A stretch of DNA of 64,000 bases from Sphingomonas sp. 28-66-16 (GCA_002281485.1 NCGF01000005.1:62001-126000); one strand, 5' to 3'. Positions 10,248 to 21,432 are shown, counted from the stretch's first letter. Program-made: numbers and translations. Notes: generated from the letters alone by a model not told the origin.

Positions 10248-11529
10248 TGCTGAGCGCGGTGGCAGGCGCGCCTTCGCTGTCGGCGGCGACGGCGTAGAAG
10301 CGGCGCAGCAGATCGCGCTCGGTTGGCGTGATGTAGGGATTCCACACGTCGAAGATCAGGATCGCGCGTATCTGGCCGGATCGGTTCCAGGCCTCATGCT
10401 CGATGGTGTCGTCGAAGGCCCAAGCCTCGCCGACGCGCCAGTCCCGCGTCTCGCCGCCGACGCGGAAACTGCAGCCTGGCGGGACGATCAACGGCAGATG
10501 GATGATCGTGCGCACATTGCTCACGCCGGTGTGCGCGGGCAGATGCGCGCCAGGCTGCAAAATCGAGAAGAATATCGTCGGGGTCCGGCCCGGCAGGTCC
10601 GACAAGGGGAGTGCCTCGACCGCAGCTGCCGTCAGCGGCGCGCGGGCGCAAGCCGCCTCGTCGCGCCGTCCGTCCTTCCACAAATGCATCGCGCCCCACT
10701 CCAGCGAATGGTCGAGCCTCGACCATTTGTTCTGCGGCGTGCCCGGGGGCATCGCGACATAGGGGTGGAGCGCGCCCGCATCCTCGGTCAGGATCGACTC
10801 GAGCTCGGTTCTGATGAGCGCGGTTTTCGCCTCGATCTCGGCGAACCAAGGAAATTGCTCGCGGGCGAAGAATTCCTCGGCCGGTAGGAACGGGAAGTGC
10901 ATGCCGGCGCAAGCGTTGGCGTAGATCGCTCGCCGCCCTAGAGCATGATCGATACAGGCATCGACACGGCGGCGGTCTGCCGGTCCGACCGCAGCGCGTG
11001 CGTCGGCCAGACCGCGATCGACCGCTGCGGCGAAGCGGTCCCGCTGTCCAATCACATAGCGCTGTGCATGATCGAACATCGACTCGAGCGCCGGGCTGCG
11101 ATCTTCGATCGCCGGCGCCATCGCCAGCACGTTGCTCCAGCGCCCGGCCGCGCCCGCTTCGTCGCCGCGCCGTTCGAGCAGTTCGGCCATTCGCACCAGT
11201 GCCATGAAATGACGCTGATCGATCGCCAGCGCGCCGTTGAGCGCGGCCTCCTCCCCCGCGTCGTCCCCCGCCTCGCGTCGTGCCTTGGCCAGGTTCATCC
11301 ACAGATCGGGCGCGATCGGATCAGCGGCGATCGCCCGCTGGAACAGAACGGCCGCATCCTCTGCCCTGCGCTGGGCAAGCGCATGCATGCCGAGCGCGTT
11401 CAGCGCTACCGGGTGATCGCCCCCGCTTGCGAGCACGCGCTGAAACAACGCCATCGCCACGTCGGTACGGCCGGCGCGACGCGCGTGGATCGCGTCGTCG
11501 AGCATCTGTTGGAGGGAGGGAGCCGCCAT
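10237..11529 (-). CDS. TPR plus aspartyl/asparaginyl beta-hydroxylase domain protein
   Basis: A 430-residue two-part protein. Residues 1-140 form about three to four TPR units (for example HPVALNALGMHALAQRRAEDA). Residues 240-405 are an AspH-type cupin dioxygenase: H333 in HLPAHTGVSNVRTI and H378 in FDDTIEHEAWNRSG are the expected iron ligands and R388 the 2-oxoglutarate ligand; WNPYITPTER is a family tail. AspH enzymes hydroxylate Asp or Asn side chains; the TPRs probably present the substrate. The 3' end overlaps the end of the convergent sulfotransferase-like gene by 11 bases; the 5' end is 63 bases from another divergent one. Confidence 0.9.
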   Translation of the reverse strand: MAAPSLQQMLDDAIHARRAGRTDVAMALFQRVLASGGDHPVALNALGMHALAQRRAEDAAVLFQRAIAADPIAPDLWMNLAKARREAGDDAGEEAALNGALAIDQRHFMALVRMAELLERRGDEAGAAGRWSNVLAMAPAIEDRSPALESMFDHAQRYVIGQRDRFAAAVDRGLADARAAVGPADRRRVDACIDHALGRRAIYANACAGMHFPFLPAEEFFAREQFPWFAEIEAKTALIRTELESILTEDAGALHPYVAMPPGTPQNKWSRLDHSLEWGAMHLWKDGRRDEAACARAPLTAAAVEALPLSDLPGRTPTIFFSILQPGAHLPAHTGVSNVRTIIHLPLIVPPGCSFRVGGETRDWRVGEAWAFDDTIEHEAWNRSGQIRAILIFDVWNPYITPTERDLLRRFYAVAADSEGAPATALSISE

Positions 11530-11549
11530 CCATGCTGCATATCGCCAGC

Positions 11550-11576
11550 CTGCCGACTAGACAATCGGAACGGCAG
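11550..11576. promoter_or_regulatory. inverted repeat between divergent AspH and sulfotransferase-like genes
   Basis: CTGCCG (11550-11555) is matched by CGGCAG (11571-11576), with a nested CCGA/TCGG pair inside. It lies in the middle of the 63-base gap between two divergent starts, so it could be a shared operator or simply an RNA hairpin in one leader. Based only on symmetry and position. Confidence 0.3.
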
Positions 11577-11592
11577 TGCACATACAGACGCG

Positions 11593-12654
11593 ATGATGCT
11601 GGCGAGTTTGTCGGGCGGCCAGTCAGGTCGGCCAACCTTGATCGAGGATGCCGCGCGCGATGCGGTCTGGCTCGCCCATCGCTACGATCCGGGCCATGAC
11701 GCGGTGCATCTGCTCCCGGTCCCGCGCGGGGAGCATCGCCGGGCGACTTTCCTGACCGACGAATATCTGCCGGCGGGACTTGCCCCGCTGGTGGTCAGAC
11801 GCAGCGATGCGATCGCGGCGGCGCCACCGACGGCTCCGCTTCACTTCGTGTTCCATTCGGCATTTTGCTGTTCGACGTTGCTGGCGCGGGCATTCGATCG
11901 CCCGGGTTGGGCGATGGGACTGAAGGAACCCGTGATCCTGAACGATATGATCGGCTGGCGGCGACGCGGTGGTCAAGGGCCCGATATGGCGCAGGTGATG
12001 GACGATGTGCTTACCCTTCTTGCACGACCATTCGGTTCGGGCGAGATGGTCTGCGTCAAGCCATCGACGGCAGCGAATGCGCTGGCCCCGGCAATGTTGA
12101 CGCTGCGGGATGATGCCTGCGCGCTGCTTCTTTATGCGCCGCTGCGGACCTATCTCGGCTCGATCGCGCGCAAGGGTCTCGACGGGCGACTATGGGTAAG
12201 AACGCTGCTGACCGGCATGATCGACGACAGGCTGGTCGACCTGGGCTTTGGTCCGCGCGACTATCTGGGCCAGACCGATCTGCAGGTCGCAGCGGTCGGC
12301 TGGCTGGCCCATCAGCAATTATTCGCCCGGCTGGTCGATCAATTCGGCGCCTCGCGCGTGCGGACGCTCGACAGTGCGACGCTGATGGCCGATCCGCCAG
12401 CCGCGCTCGCAGCGTTCGCCTCGTTCACGCGGCGACCGCTCGATCCAGTCGCGATTGCGGAGATCGCCGCCGGGCCAGCGTTTCGAACGCATTCCAAATC
12501 GGGCGCGGCGTTCGATTCGCGCGATCGGGCCGCAGAACTCCGGCGCGGTGATACGCTGCATGCCGACGAAATCGAGAAGGTCGCCGTCTGGGCGGAAGCG
12601 GTTGCAGCGGCGACCGGGGTGGCGACAACCGCGCCCGCGCCGTTGATCGACTAG
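11593..12654 (+). CDS. sulfotransferase-like P-loop protein (paralog 2, CCST loop)
   Basis: A 353-residue paralog of the protein at 9279. The loop reads FHSAFCCSTLLARAF (87-101): the Gly of the other copy (CGST) is Cys here, which would change phosphate binding. Shared features are LKEP after the loop, VCVKPSTAANALAPAM, ALLLYAPLRTYLGSIARK and the C-terminal AGPAFRTHSKSG. Two ATGs (11593 and 11596) are possible starts. Divergent from the AspH gene. It probably belongs to the same sulfotransferase-like superfamily; whether it transfers sulfate or has another role is open. Confidence 0.72.
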   Translation: MMLASLSGGQSGRPTLIEDAARDAVWLAHRYDPGHDAVHLLPVPRGEHRRATFLTDEYLPAGLAPLVVRRSDAIAAAPPTAPLHFVFHSAFCCSTLLARAFDRPGWAMGLKEPVILNDMIGWRRRGGQGPDMAQVMDDVLTLLARPFGSGEMVCVKPSTAANALAPAMLTLRDDACALLLYAPLRTYLGSIARKGLDGRLWVRTLLTGMIDDRLVDLGFGPRDYLGQTDLQVAAVGWLAHQQLFARLVDQFGASRVRTLDSATLMADPPAALAAFASFTRRPLDPVAIAEIAAGPAFRTHSKSGAAFDSRDRAAELRRGDTLHADEIEKVAVWAEAVAAATGVATTAPAPLID

Positions 12655-12658
12655 AGGC

Positions 12659-12907
12659 CTAGCACCCGCCGCCCTCTGCCAGCCCGCCGCAACTTGCCGG
12701 GCTGCGGTTGGAGGCGCGCACCGCCTCGCGCTCCATGTCCCACTCGCGCACCGTCTTGCAGGTCTTGTACGTTTGCACCAGCGATCCGGTCACGGGAAAC
12801 TGGCGGCAGACGATCTTGTCGGGCGAGGTTGCCGAGACCTTCTTGGGCGCGGGGTTAGGGACAGGTGGCGGATCATTTGCGACGAGCGCCAACAGGAACA
12901 GGATCAT
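12659..12907 (-). CDS. small secreted Cys-containing protein, function unknown
   Basis: An 82-residue protein with a short hydrophobic start (MILFLLALVAND) suggesting a signal peptide, then a Pro-rich stretch and a conserved-looking core DKIVCRQFPVTGSL followed by KTCKTVREWDMERE. Small sphingomonad proteins with VCR-x-TGS-x-C-x-EW patterns are, as I recall, common and uncharacterised. Four cysteines (34, 50, 73, 82) fit a periplasmic disulfide protein. The start at 12907 has GAGGGC upstream; the larger open frame to 13885 is only a shadow of the next gene. Ends 4 bases from the convergent paralog-2 gene. Confidence 0.7.
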   Translation of the reverse strand: MILFLLALVANDPPPVPNPAPKKVSATSPDKIVCRQFPVTGSLVQTYKTCKTVREWDMEREAVRASNRSPASCGGLAEGGGC

Positions 12908-12976
12908 AGCGATGCCCTCATGACGGACCAGGATATGGCAGTGGATGGAATTGCTGATAGGGGTAAAGGCTGAACC

Positions 12977-14629
12977 ATGTCGACCAAACTTGTCAAGCGT
13001 CGCCGCCCGGGGGGCTTCCCCCGTCCGCCTGCGGCGAAGATCGAACGGCTGCTCGCGGCCGGGGACGTCGCGGGCGCGGCAATGCTCGCGGAGCGGGCGC
13101 TGGCGGCGGGCCAGGTCAGTCCCCTGATTCTCAACCTCGCGGCGTGGCGTAAGGAAGAAGCGGGCGACTTTGGCAGCGCGCATAGCTTGCTTCAGCGTGC
13201 GCTCAAACTCAGCCCGGGAGACGTGACGATTCTCGGCTCGATCGGCGCGGTTCTCCGCAAGCAGGGATTTCTGGACGAGGCGCTGGCGGTGCTCGACGGC
13301 GTCGTCGCTGCAGAACCGCGCCACGCAGCGGCCTGGCTCGAGCGCGGCTACGTCCTCGATGCGCAGCGCGCCGCTGCGGCCGCCACCGCAAGCTATGAGC
13401 AGGCGATCGCGCTGGATCCCACCCTCTCTCCGGCACTCGGCAAACTGAGCGATGCTGCGGCCCGGCGGGGCGAGGCGACGGTCGCCCAGGATTATGCCCG
13501 GCGAGCGCTTGCGCTCCACCCGAACGAGCCATCGGCGGTGTTCGCGCTGGCGGTGCTGGCGGTGGAGGCACGCGATGGCGTACGCGCCGAGGCGCTGCTC
13601 CGCCCGCTGCTCGAGACCCCGCTCGCGCCAGACGATCGCACGCGCACGCTGACATTGCTGGGCGATGCCCTCGACCGATCGAACCGGCCGGTCGACGCCT
13701 TCGCTTGCTACCAGGCGGCGCAGGCCAATTTCCGCGACGCATATCGGGCCGTCCTCGAGCCGACATCGGACCGGCCGTCGCACCGCAGCTTCATCGAGAC
13801 GATCCGGGGGCAAGTTGTTGCGACGGGTCGGGTCGATCATCTTCCGCCTCCCGCCGGGCCGGTCCCCGGCGCGGCGGCGACGCATGTTTTCCTGCTCGGT
13901 TATCCACGTTCGGGAACGACGTTGATCGAGAATGTGCTGGCAAGCGCCGGCAATGTCGTTGCGCTGGAGGAGCGTGATACGCTGGCCGACATCGATGCCG
14001 CGCTATTGACCAACGAGGGCATCATGCCGCCGCTCGACGCCCTCGATCCCGCGCTGCTCGATCGCCTGCGGACCGCCTATTGGGCGCGCGTCGCGACGCT
14101 GGGGGGGGCAGTCGAGGGCAAGGTTTTGGTCGATATGAACCCCTTCAACGGGATCAAGCTCCCGATCCTCTCCAGGCTGTTTCCGACAGCGCGCTTCGTG
14201 ATCATGCGGCGCGACCCGCGCGACGTGCTGTTGAGCTGTTTTCGCGTCAATTTCATGCCGGGTGCGGCGGCCTGGGCGTTTAGCGACCTGGAAGAGGCCG
14301 CACGCCATTACGATGCCCTGATGCGACTGATCGATGTCGCGTGCGACACGCTGCCAATCGCTTTCCACGAGGTTTTCTACGATCGGCTGGTGCTCGATTT
14401 CGAGCCGACGGTGCGCGCCTTGGCCGATTTCATCGGCCTCGCCTGGACCGACGATTTTACGACCTTTGCCACCACTGCCAAAAAACGCGGCGTCCAGACG
14501 GCGAGCGAAACGCAGGTCCGCAAGGGCCTGTATAACGGCGGCGGGCAATGGCAGCGTTATGCCGATCAACTTGCCCCGGTGCTGCCGATCCTCGCGCCCT
14601 GGATCGACCGGTTCGGCGCGACGCGCTAG
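12977..14629 (+). CDS. TPR-containing sulfotransferase
   Basis: A 550-residue protein. Residues 20-260 contain about six TPR-like repeats (for example HAAAWLERGYVLDAQRAAAA). Residues 300-545 are a classical sulfotransferase domain: 5'-phosphosulfate loop FLLGYPRSGTTLIENVL (305-321) and 3'-phosphate strand FVIMRRDPRDVLLSCF (407-422). Both PAPS-binding elements are intact, so it should bind PAPS made by CysD/CysNC 5 kb upstream. TPR-sulfotransferases are frequent in marine bacteria and sphingomonads; substrates are usually unknown. It is divergent from the small secreted gene (69 bases). Confidence 0.92.
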   Translation: MSTKLVKRRRPGGFPRPPAAKIERLLAAGDVAGAAMLAERALAAGQVSPLILNLAAWRKEEAGDFGSAHSLLQRALKLSPGDVTILGSIGAVLRKQGFLDEALAVLDGVVAAEPRHAAAWLERGYVLDAQRAAAAATASYEQAIALDPTLSPALGKLSDAAARRGEATVAQDYARRALALHPNEPSAVFALAVLAVEARDGVRAEALLRPLLETPLAPDDRTRTLTLLGDALDRSNRPVDAFACYQAAQANFRDAYRAVLEPTSDRPSHRSFIETIRGQVVATGRVDHLPPPAGPVPGAAATHVFLLGYPRSGTTLIENVLASAGNVVALEERDTLADIDAALLTNEGIMPPLDALDPALLDRLRTAYWARVATLGGAVEGKVLVDMNPFNGIKLPILSRLFPTARFVIMRRDPRDVLLSCFRVNFMPGAAAWAFSDLEEAARHYDALMRLIDVACDTLPIAFHEVFYDRLVLDFEPTVRALADFIGLAWTDDFTTFATTAKKRGVQTASETQVRKGLYNGGGQWQRYADQLAPVLPILAPWIDRFGATR

Positions 14630-14756
14630 GCGCAGCATTCAGCGCCCGCGCGCCCTTTCCGTTCGACCTGGAGCGTTTTGCAATCGCACGGCAGGACCCC
14701 TTAGCCCCTGAAAGGCAGGGGTGAGGCGGTTTGATCACAAACAGTTCTAAAAACAC

Positions 14757-14788
14757 AAAAAAAGGGGCGAGCCTTGCGGCCCGCCCCT
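14757..14788 (-). terminator. Rho-independent terminator of the TonB receptor gene
   Basis: AGGGGCG (14763-14769) pairs with CGCCCCT (14782-14788), extended by GCC/GGC around a TTGC loop; read on the minus strand the hairpin is followed by seven U (14757-14763). It sits 24 bases beyond the receptor stop codon. Confidence 0.88.
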
Positions 14789-14811
14789 GATATTCGCTCG
14801 ATGGCCGTCCG

Positions 14812-17800
14812 TCAGAACTTGACGGTGGCTGTCGCCGCGACCCGGCGTCCCAGCGCATCATAGGTCGATGGGTAGGTGTTGCCGCTGTTGAACGACGTCG
14901 ACCCAACCGTGCCACCGACGACCGGTGGCTTCCGATCGAACAGATTGCTGACCGTGAAGGTCAGGTCGAGGTGATCGCCGACGGCGAAGCGGGTCGCCAG
15001 ATCGAAATAGTCATAGGACGGAATTCGTCCGAAGTTGAACGTCTGTCCGGCGAGGGCGCCGCTCCCGATCGTGCCGGAGAACGTCGTCACGCCGGGCTCG
15101 ACCTTGAACCCGCTGAGATGGCGCCAGTTGAGCGAGACGTCGATGCTCTGGAACGACAAGGTGGTGCGCTGATTCCAGCTGAATTCAGGCTGCAGCGACC
15201 CAGGGGTCGACGATGGACCTGCCGATGCCGGCGAGCCGCAGTTCTGACCGTACAAACCAACGCAGTTGTAGACGGTGGAAACCGGCGAAGCCGCAAAGCG
15301 CGACCGGGCCGTCCAGTTACCCAGGAATGCGAGGTTCAACTTCGCGAATCCAAGGTCACGCCGATAGTTGGCGGTGAGATCGATGCCGTCGGTCAGAACC
15401 TTGCCGGCGTTCCCCGGCAGGATGCTGAGACCGCCGGTCGTCGCCGGATCGCCGTCAAGTGCGCCCGTTGCCGGATTGCGCCGGATCGACAAGCAGTTGG
15501 GGTTGGTGACGCTGGCCGCCGTGATTCCGGCCCCCGCCCGATCGCCAAAGCACAGGTTGTAGGCCGCCCCGGCGGTCAGCTGCGAAATCGCCTGATTGAT
15601 CGAGATGTTGTAGTAATCGATCGAGATCGACAGTCCGGGGACGAAGTTTGGCTGGAACACCACACCGAGCGTGTACGAGTCCGACTTTTCCGGGTTGAGG
15701 TTGATGTTACCGCCGCTCGTAATGTTCGCCTGAGCTGCGGTTGGCGTGTTGATGTTGCCGATCGAGGCTGCCGGGGCACCCTGCGCAAGGCAAACGGCGC
15801 GAAGATTGGCATTCGTCGTCGGTGCCAGGCCAGCGCAGGCGTCGAACGACAGGTTGGTCAGGCCCGTGGAGACCGGCGCGAACAATTCGCCGATATTGGG
15901 CGCCCGAACCGCGCGCTGATAGGTGCCGCGGATCCGCAGACCGCCCAGCGGCTCCCAGGTGGCGCCGCCCTTGTAGGTCAGCGTGCTGTAGCCGCGCGGA
16001 ACCGCCGCATCGACCTTGTAGTCCGAATAGCGGATGCCGCCTTCGACCGTCAGGCTCTTGAAAAACGGCTTGTCGGTGACGACCGGAATGTTGAGCTCGC
16101 CATAGCCTTCCTTCACATTGTAGCCGCCGGTGAAGCTCGGCGCCGCACCACCGGCACCGCCCAGTTCACCAGGGGTTTGCGACAGCGTGTCCGACCGCTG
16201 CGATGCGGTGTATTTGCGATACTCGGCACCCACGGCGAACCCGATCGGGCTGTCGGCGAAGGGCGACGAAACGCCCAGATCGCCGGTCAGCAGCGCCCGC
16301 GCCTGCGCCAGCGACGTGAAGTTCGTCGTCGTGCTGTCGGCGGTCAGGTAAGGCACCTGATTCGGCGTGATCGACCCTTCCGGACCGAACAGGTTGACGG
16401 GGACGCACCCGGTGCCTGCCGTGATGCTGGCGCCGCCATTGGGCGCCCCGGCGAGACAGGTCGTCGTGTTGGTCGCAAACACCGCAGCGCGGAGACGCGA
16501 CGTCAGCACATAGTTGCGGATCGCCTGGACATTTTCCGATTCGCCGTACGATCCGTTGATGTCGAGCTTGATCGAGTCGGTGATCGCGAACTTCGCGCCG
16601 ATGCGATAATCGAAGATCGTCGTCGTGAAGTCCGACAAGCGCGAGCCGACCTCGGTGGTGCGCCGGTTGGTCGCCACCGTGAAATAGCGGAAGTTCGGAT
16701 CGGCGGTCGTGGTCGCCGTCGCCGCCGCATTACACTGCGCAACGGTCAGCTGGGCGACCTGGACCCCGGCTGCGGTGAAGGTCGGGTTGTTGTCGCAGAA
16801 GGTCTGGCGAGCAGCAGCCGGCAGATAGGGGTTCGAGAACGGAATGGCGAGGCTCGAGCCGAAGGTGCCCGACGGCGCGATGATCGTGCTGACCGTGTTC
16901 TTCGAAAACAGCCCACGCGAATAGACCTCGATCTTGTCCGAAACCTCGTACCGCGCGGCGCCATAGATATTGTAGCGCTCGAACGGGGTCTGGAAGATGT
17001 TGTACGGATTGAAGTTGAACGGCACGACCGGCGATACCAGCGCGCCCGTGGCCGGGTTGATCTGACGATTGCCCGACACGCGCGCCGCGCCCGTGCCGAG
17101 GCCCGAGATCGAGAATCGCGTCGGCACCGTGGTGCCCGAGCCGCCGGCGTTGCCGCTGGTCGACGTATAGTTGTTGACCGAGAATTGGCGCGCGCCCTGA
17201 TAGACGGGATCCGAATGCTGGTAGCCGACCGAGAGCACCGCGTTGCCGCGACCATCGTCGAAGTTCGCGCCGATCGTCAGGTCGCTGCGGAAATAATGGC
17301 CATCACCCTTCCCGGTGATCTGGTTCGAAACCGACGCTTCGACCCCCGAGAAATCCTGACGCGTGATGAAGTTGAGCACGCCCGACACGGCGTCCGCGCC
17401 ATAGGTCGTGGCAGCGCCGCCGGTGACGACGTCGACGCGCTGGATCAGGGCAAGCGGAATGTTGTTGAGATCGACGCGACCGACCGAGCTTGCCGGCACG
17501 ATACGGTTGCCGTCGAGCAGTACGACGTTGCGGAAGTTGCCGAGGGCGCGAAGATCGACGTAGGCAGCGCCGCCATTGCCGTTATTGACGGCCGAGCCGA
17601 TGCTGGGTGCCGCACCGGGAAGATCGCGCACGATCTGTTCGGCGGTGTTGGTCTGGCGCAGCGCGAGCTCTTCGGCGCCGATCACGGCGACCGGCGTCGA
17701 GCTGGCGAGGTTTGGGTTCCGGATCAGACTGCCGGTGACGACGATGTCTGTGTTGGTCGTGGGCGCCTCATCGGCAGCCGGCTTCTCGGCCGGCGTCGCG

Positions 17801-17892
17801 GGCGCGTTCTGCGCAAAGGCCGGTGCCGCGACCAGCGACACGCTGGCGAACAGCGTGGAACCAAGCAACATAGCTCGTGTTGTCGTTTTCAT
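14812..17892 (-). CDS. TonB-dependent receptor (large, 1026 aa)
   Basis: A 1026-residue outer-membrane receptor. The signal peptide ends near SLVAAPAFAQ; then a Pro/Ala/Glu-rich stretch and the TonB-box region NTDIVVTGSLIRNPN lead into the plug (GAEELALRQTNTAEQIVRDL, LLDGNRIVP, VVTGGAATTYGADAVSGVLN). The barrel ends in a terminal Phe (ATATVKF), as required for outer-membrane insertion. The start at 17892 is preceded by AAAGGGG. Substrate unknown; the size and plug resemble receptors for peptides, glycans or complex carbon sources rather than classical siderophores. Its convergent neighbour is the TPR-sulfotransferase, with its own terminator in between. Confidence 0.95.
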   Translation of the reverse strand: MKTTTRAMLLGSTLFASVSLVAAPAFAQNAPATPAEKPAADEAPTTNTDIVVTGSLIRNPNLASSTPVAVIGAEELALRQTNTAEQIVRDLPGAAPSIGSAVNNGNGGAAYVDLRALGNFRNVVLLDGNRIVPASSVGRVDLNNIPLALIQRVDVVTGGAATTYGADAVSGVLNFITRQDFSGVEASVSNQITGKGDGHYFRSDLTIGANFDDGRGNAVLSVGYQHSDPVYQGARQFSVNNYTSTSGNAGGSGTTVPTRFSISGLGTGAARVSGNRQINPATGALVSPVVPFNFNPYNIFQTPFERYNIYGAARYEVSDKIEVYSRGLFSKNTVSTIIAPSGTFGSSLAIPFSNPYLPAAARQTFCDNNPTFTAAGVQVAQLTVAQCNAAATATTTADPNFRYFTVATNRRTTEVGSRLSDFTTTIFDYRIGAKFAITDSIKLDINGSYGESENVQAIRNYVLTSRLRAAVFATNTTTCLAGAPNGGASITAGTGCVPVNLFGPEGSITPNQVPYLTADSTTTNFTSLAQARALLTGDLGVSSPFADSPIGFAVGAEYRKYTASQRSDTLSQTPGELGGAGGAAPSFTGGYNVKEGYGELNIPVVTDKPFFKSLTVEGGIRYSDYKVDAAVPRGYSTLTYKGGATWEPLGGLRIRGTYQRAVRAPNIGELFAPVSTGLTNLSFDACAGLAPTTNANLRAVCLAQGAPAASIGNINTPTAAQANITSGGNINLNPEKSDSYTLGVVFQPNFVPGLSISIDYYNISINQAISQLTAGAAYNLCFGDRAGAGITAASVTNPNCLSIRRNPATGALDGDPATTGGLSILPGNAGKVLTDGIDLTANYRRDLGFAKLNLAFLGNWTARSRFAASPVSTVYNCVGLYGQNCGSPASAGPSSTPGSLQPEFSWNQRTTLSFQSIDVSLNWRHLSGFKVEPGVTTFSGTIGSGALAGQTFNFGRIPSYDYFDLATRFAVGDHLDLTFTVSNLFDRKPPVVGGTVGSTSFNSGNTYPSTYDALGRRVAATATVKF

Positions 17893-18131
17893 ATAAATCC
17901 CCTTTAGGCCGATCGACCGCATAGCGATCCTCTGCCCGATTTCCATCGAGCACTAACAGGGGGAATAGTGGACCATAGAGCGTTGCGGCAACGGTCGAAT
18001 GGCGCTAGCAGCAAAATGTGCCTCCGGTGTGACGTTTTAGATACAGCTCTGCTACGCCTGCCTGCGCGGGGCGGAATTGCGCGCCGTTCCGCAACGCCTA
18101 TAAGGTTGCCGAACCATTCGGAGCACAAATC

Positions 18132-18668
18132 ATGCGCAATCGCGTCGCACTTTTATCCGCTTGCCTCGCGCTCTGGCCGCTGCCGGCGATCGCCGCGGAG
18201 CCCGAGAGCCGCGGTGATGCCCTGGTATCGGCGCTGGCGGCATGCCGCACCGTTGCGGCCGACCAGCGGCTCGCCTGTTACGAACAGGCGAGCGCGGCGC
18301 TGATCGCCGCGCGCGACCAGCGCCAGATCAGGATCGTCGATCGCGAAACCGTCCAGCGGGCGAAACGGTCGCTGTTCGGTTTTTCGCTTCCCCACCTCAA
18401 TCTCTTCGGCAGCGGCAAGGACGACCCCCGCGCCGAATCCGAAACCGACGTGAAGGAGATCACCGGCACGATCGTCAACGTTCAGCCAGCCTCTTATGGG
18501 CTCTGGGTGTTCAGCCTTGCCGAGGACGGCGTCTGGCAATCGACCTCGTCGTCGCTGACGTTCGAACCGCGCAAGGGCGACAAGATCACCATCAAGGCGG
18601 GGATGCTGGGGCATTACACCGCGAAGATCGGGAACGACCGGGCCGTGGACGTGAAGCGGCTGCGCTGA
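18132..18668 (+). CDS. secreted protein of unknown function
   Basis: A 178-residue protein with a clear signal peptide (MRNRVALLSACLALWPLPAIAA). The mature part begins with a C-x(n)-RLACYEQ motif (residues 37-51), seen at the start of many small proteobacterial exported proteins, and ends with a beta-rich segment from EITGTIVNVQPASYG to the C-terminal VDVKRLR that looks like a small barrel or OB-like fold. Transcribed divergently from the TonB receptor (239-base gap with no further gene) and convergent with clpB. I do not recognise a specific function. Confidence 0.72.
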   Translation: MRNRVALLSACLALWPLPAIAAEPESRGDALVSALAACRTVAADQRLACYEQASAALIAARDQRQIRIVDRETVQRAKRSLFGFSLPHLNLFGSGKDDPRAESETDVKEITGTIVNVQPASYGLWVFSLAEDGVWQSTSSSLTFEPRKGDKITIKAGMLGHYTAKIGNDRAVDVKRLR

Positions 18669-18772
18669 ACATTTCGACGGGAAAAGTCGGCGACGTCCCA
18701 AGCGCACGCCGGCGCTCGCTTATCGATTGCGCGCGTCGTTGATCGGCATGCCCCAAATGGCGGGAACCGAGA

Positions 18773-18818
18773 TGGTCGGGCTCGCTGCCGGATGATGCCA
18801 CACCGGCGAGCCCAACCA
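18773..18818. terminator. inverted repeat between convergent genes
   Basis: TGGTCGGGCTCGC (18773-18785) pairs with GCGAGCCCAACCA (18806-18818) with one mismatch, and a further CCGG/CCGG pair inside. It lies between the ends of the secreted-protein gene and clpB, so it could end both transcripts, but neither side has a clear U-run. Confidence 0.45.
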
Positions 18819-18826
18819 CCCTTCGG

Positions 18827-21406
<2,580 letters not shown>

Positions 21407-21432
21407 GTATCGCTCCTACCCTGCGGCTCTGG

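Noticed and set aside
12659-13885. A 408-residue minus-strand protein
   Set aside because: Only its last 82 residues make sense (the small secreted protein); the rest is antisense to the TPR-sulfotransferase.
14705-14721. Terminator for the TPR-sulfotransferase (CCCCTG-aaagg-CAGGGG)
   Set aside because: The 6-base stem is real, but no U-run follows on the plus strand, so I do not list it as a terminator.
8232-17892. A horizontally acquired island or prophage
   Set aside because: No integrase, transposase, tRNA border or direct-repeat ends are visible and base composition looks like that of the flanks by eye; accessory status is suggested by function only.
14971-17907. A 978-codon open frame antisense to the first TonB receptor
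   Set aside because: It mirrors the receptor codon for codon, is rich in Arg, Gly and Asp, shows no domain and has no start signal; long antisense frames are expected in GC-rich coding DNA.
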